7,011 nucleotides of DNA, taken from Pseudomonadota bacterium (GTDB lineage: Bacteria; Myxococcota; Myxococcia; Myxococcales; Myxococcaceae). Below, piece by piece: positions 6,612 to 7,011 of this stretch (position 1 is its first letter; each line of letters opens with the position of its first letter). The notes under the pieces were generated by a model. The model was not told the origin of the DNA. It searched no databases and saw only the letters and a list, made by a program, of their open reading frames with translations. The stretch covers positions 1 through 7,011 of the forward strand of contig JAFADT010000234.1 of NCBI GenBank assembly GCA_023424585.1, written 5' to 3'. Position numbers and translations under genes: made by a program.

Positions 6612-6618
6612 CGTCCGC

Positions 6619-6885
6619 ATGGCAGACCAGGAGCCTCGGAGTCAGGAGGGCGCGCCGGGCAGTGAGCTGGGCGAGACGGCCCGGCAGATGCGGGCGGCGG
6701 AGCCGTACATCTCCGCGGTCTGGAAGCTGGTGGGTGGGGCGGTGGTGGGGGTCCTGGGCGGGTACTTCCTGGACAGGCGGCTGGGGACCTCGCCCTGGCT
6801 GCTCCTGGGGCTGAGCCTGGTGGGGATTGGCGTGGGGTTCTACGGCTTCCTCCATGCGATGGCGCGGCTGGGGAAGCGCAAGTGA
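6619..6885 (+). CDS. atpZ: AtpZ/AtpI family membrane protein (ATP synthase accessory)
   Basis: An 88-residue inner-membrane protein with a hydrophilic N-terminal tail (1-30, many Glu/Gln/Arg) and two transmembrane helices (about 31-51 and 58-80). The glycine-rich pattern KLVGGAVVGVLGGYFLDRRLGTSPW, then LLLGLSLVGIGVGFYGF, is characteristic of the AtpZ/AtpI family. Positive charges (DRR) lie in the connecting turn and again at the C-terminus (RLGKRK). Family members are encoded at the head of F-type ATP synthase loci and have been linked to c-ring assembly and to Mg/Ca transport; neither activity can be shown from sequence. GTGAGG at 6606-6611 precedes the ATG by seven bases. Its TGA overlaps the GTG of the next gene, so the pair is likely translated together. 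The remaining ATP synthase genes would lie beyond the window. Confidence 0.87.
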   Translation: MADQEPRSQEGAPGSELGETARQMRAAEPYISAVWKLVGGAVVGVLGGYFLDRRLGTSPWLLLGLSLVGIGVGFYGFLHAMARLGKRK

Positions 6886-7011
6886 CGGGGACGGGCGGAC
6901 AGCCGAAGCGGGACCCGTTCTGGACGCACGCGGGGCTGGCGGCGGCGGTGATGGGCGTGGGCGCGGTGGTGGCGGCGGCGCTGCCCAGGGTGACGGAGGA
7001 CCGCGTCTCCG
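6882..7011 (+). CDS. Membrane protein of probable ATP synthase locus, 3' end cut by window edge
   Basis: GTG at 6882 overlaps the atpZ stop (GTGA) and opens a frame that stays open to the right edge, giving 43 codons. The product starts MTGTGGQPKRDPFW with a polar, basic tail, then one transmembrane helix (AGLAAAVMGVGAVVAAAL, about residues 18-35), then RVTEDRVS. In many bacteria the gene after atpZ encodes AtpI, a small four-helix ATP synthase subunit I, so that is the leading guess. Too little is visible to confirm it. The overlap and continuity of the frame make it a real gene in my judgement. No separate Shine-Dalgarno is needed if it is coupled; AAG and GGGGAAG within the end of atpZ (6870-6876) could also help. 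Confidence 0.6.
   Translation, partial: MTGTGGQPKRDPFWTHAGLAAAVMGVGAVVAAALPRVTEDRVS

Larger units (their letters stand above)
6236..6618. other. Divergent intergenic region between the PEBP and atpZ genes
   Basis: This 383-base region lies between divergent genes and should carry both promoters. No convincing coding sequence was found. It is extremely GC-rich and full of C runs on the plus strand from 6340 to 6436. Short inverted repeats include CGGAG-GGCG-CTCCG (6311-6324) and a 12-bp palindrome at 6398-6409. GGCCGCCTG occurs at both 6328-6336 and 6384-6392. Promoter signals are weak. The best plus-strand guess is TTGCAC (6510-6515) with an extended TGCTAAGC element at 6531-6538, but it matches the sigma-70 consensus poorly. 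No clear minus-strand promoter was found. Confidence 0.6.

Noticed and set aside
6443..6814. Plus-strand frame overlapping atpZ in another register
   Set aside because: Low-complexity Gly/Arg/Trp-rich translation, no ribosome binding site, and it conflicts with the clear two-helix AtpZ/AtpI protein.

Overview
The window looks like chromosomal DNA of a high-GC deltaproteobacterium, most likely a myxobacterium of the Myxococcus/Corallococcus type. This rests on strong G/C preference at third codon positions, tightly packed genes and protein styles typical of that group (for example a DUF5916 outer-membrane-like protein). The taxonomic call is an inference. No rRNA, tRNA, insertion sequence, phage gene or CRISPR array was found.

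Bases 1-5724 hold one plus-strand run of five genes that reads as an operon. A major facilitator exporter (cut by the left edge) overlaps by ATGA a secreted CBM9-like/DUF5916 protein with a probable outer-membrane barrel. A class I SAM-dependent methyltransferase follows, then a DUF692/MNIO multinuclear iron oxidase (gap of 4 bases), then a 204-residue protein of unknown family in the position usually held by the MNIO partner subunit. MNIO enzymes are known for oxidative tailoring of peptides, mostly at cysteine, usually with a partner protein and often with a methyltransferase. The last three genes therefore look like a compact tailoring cassette, and the first two could serve transport across the inner membrane and a surface role. 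No precursor peptide gene is visible, so the substrate is unknown. A 14-bp tandem duplication over the start of the last gene leaves its Shine-Dalgarno sequence serving a five-codon ORF whose stop overlaps the real start codon.

Convergent to this run, with only 16 bases between stop codons, lies a minus-strand gene for a YbhB/YbcL-type phosphatidylethanolamine-binding (RKIP-like) protein (5741-6235). Its start is fixed by a strong Shine-Dalgarno sequence.

A divergent, very GC-rich intergenic region (6236-6618) separates it from what looks like the head of an ATP synthase locus: an AtpZ/AtpI-family two-helix membrane protein (6619-6885), coupled by a GTGA overlap to a further membrane protein that runs off the right edge. 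The last bases before atpZ can form competing RNA hairpins next to its ribosome binding site.
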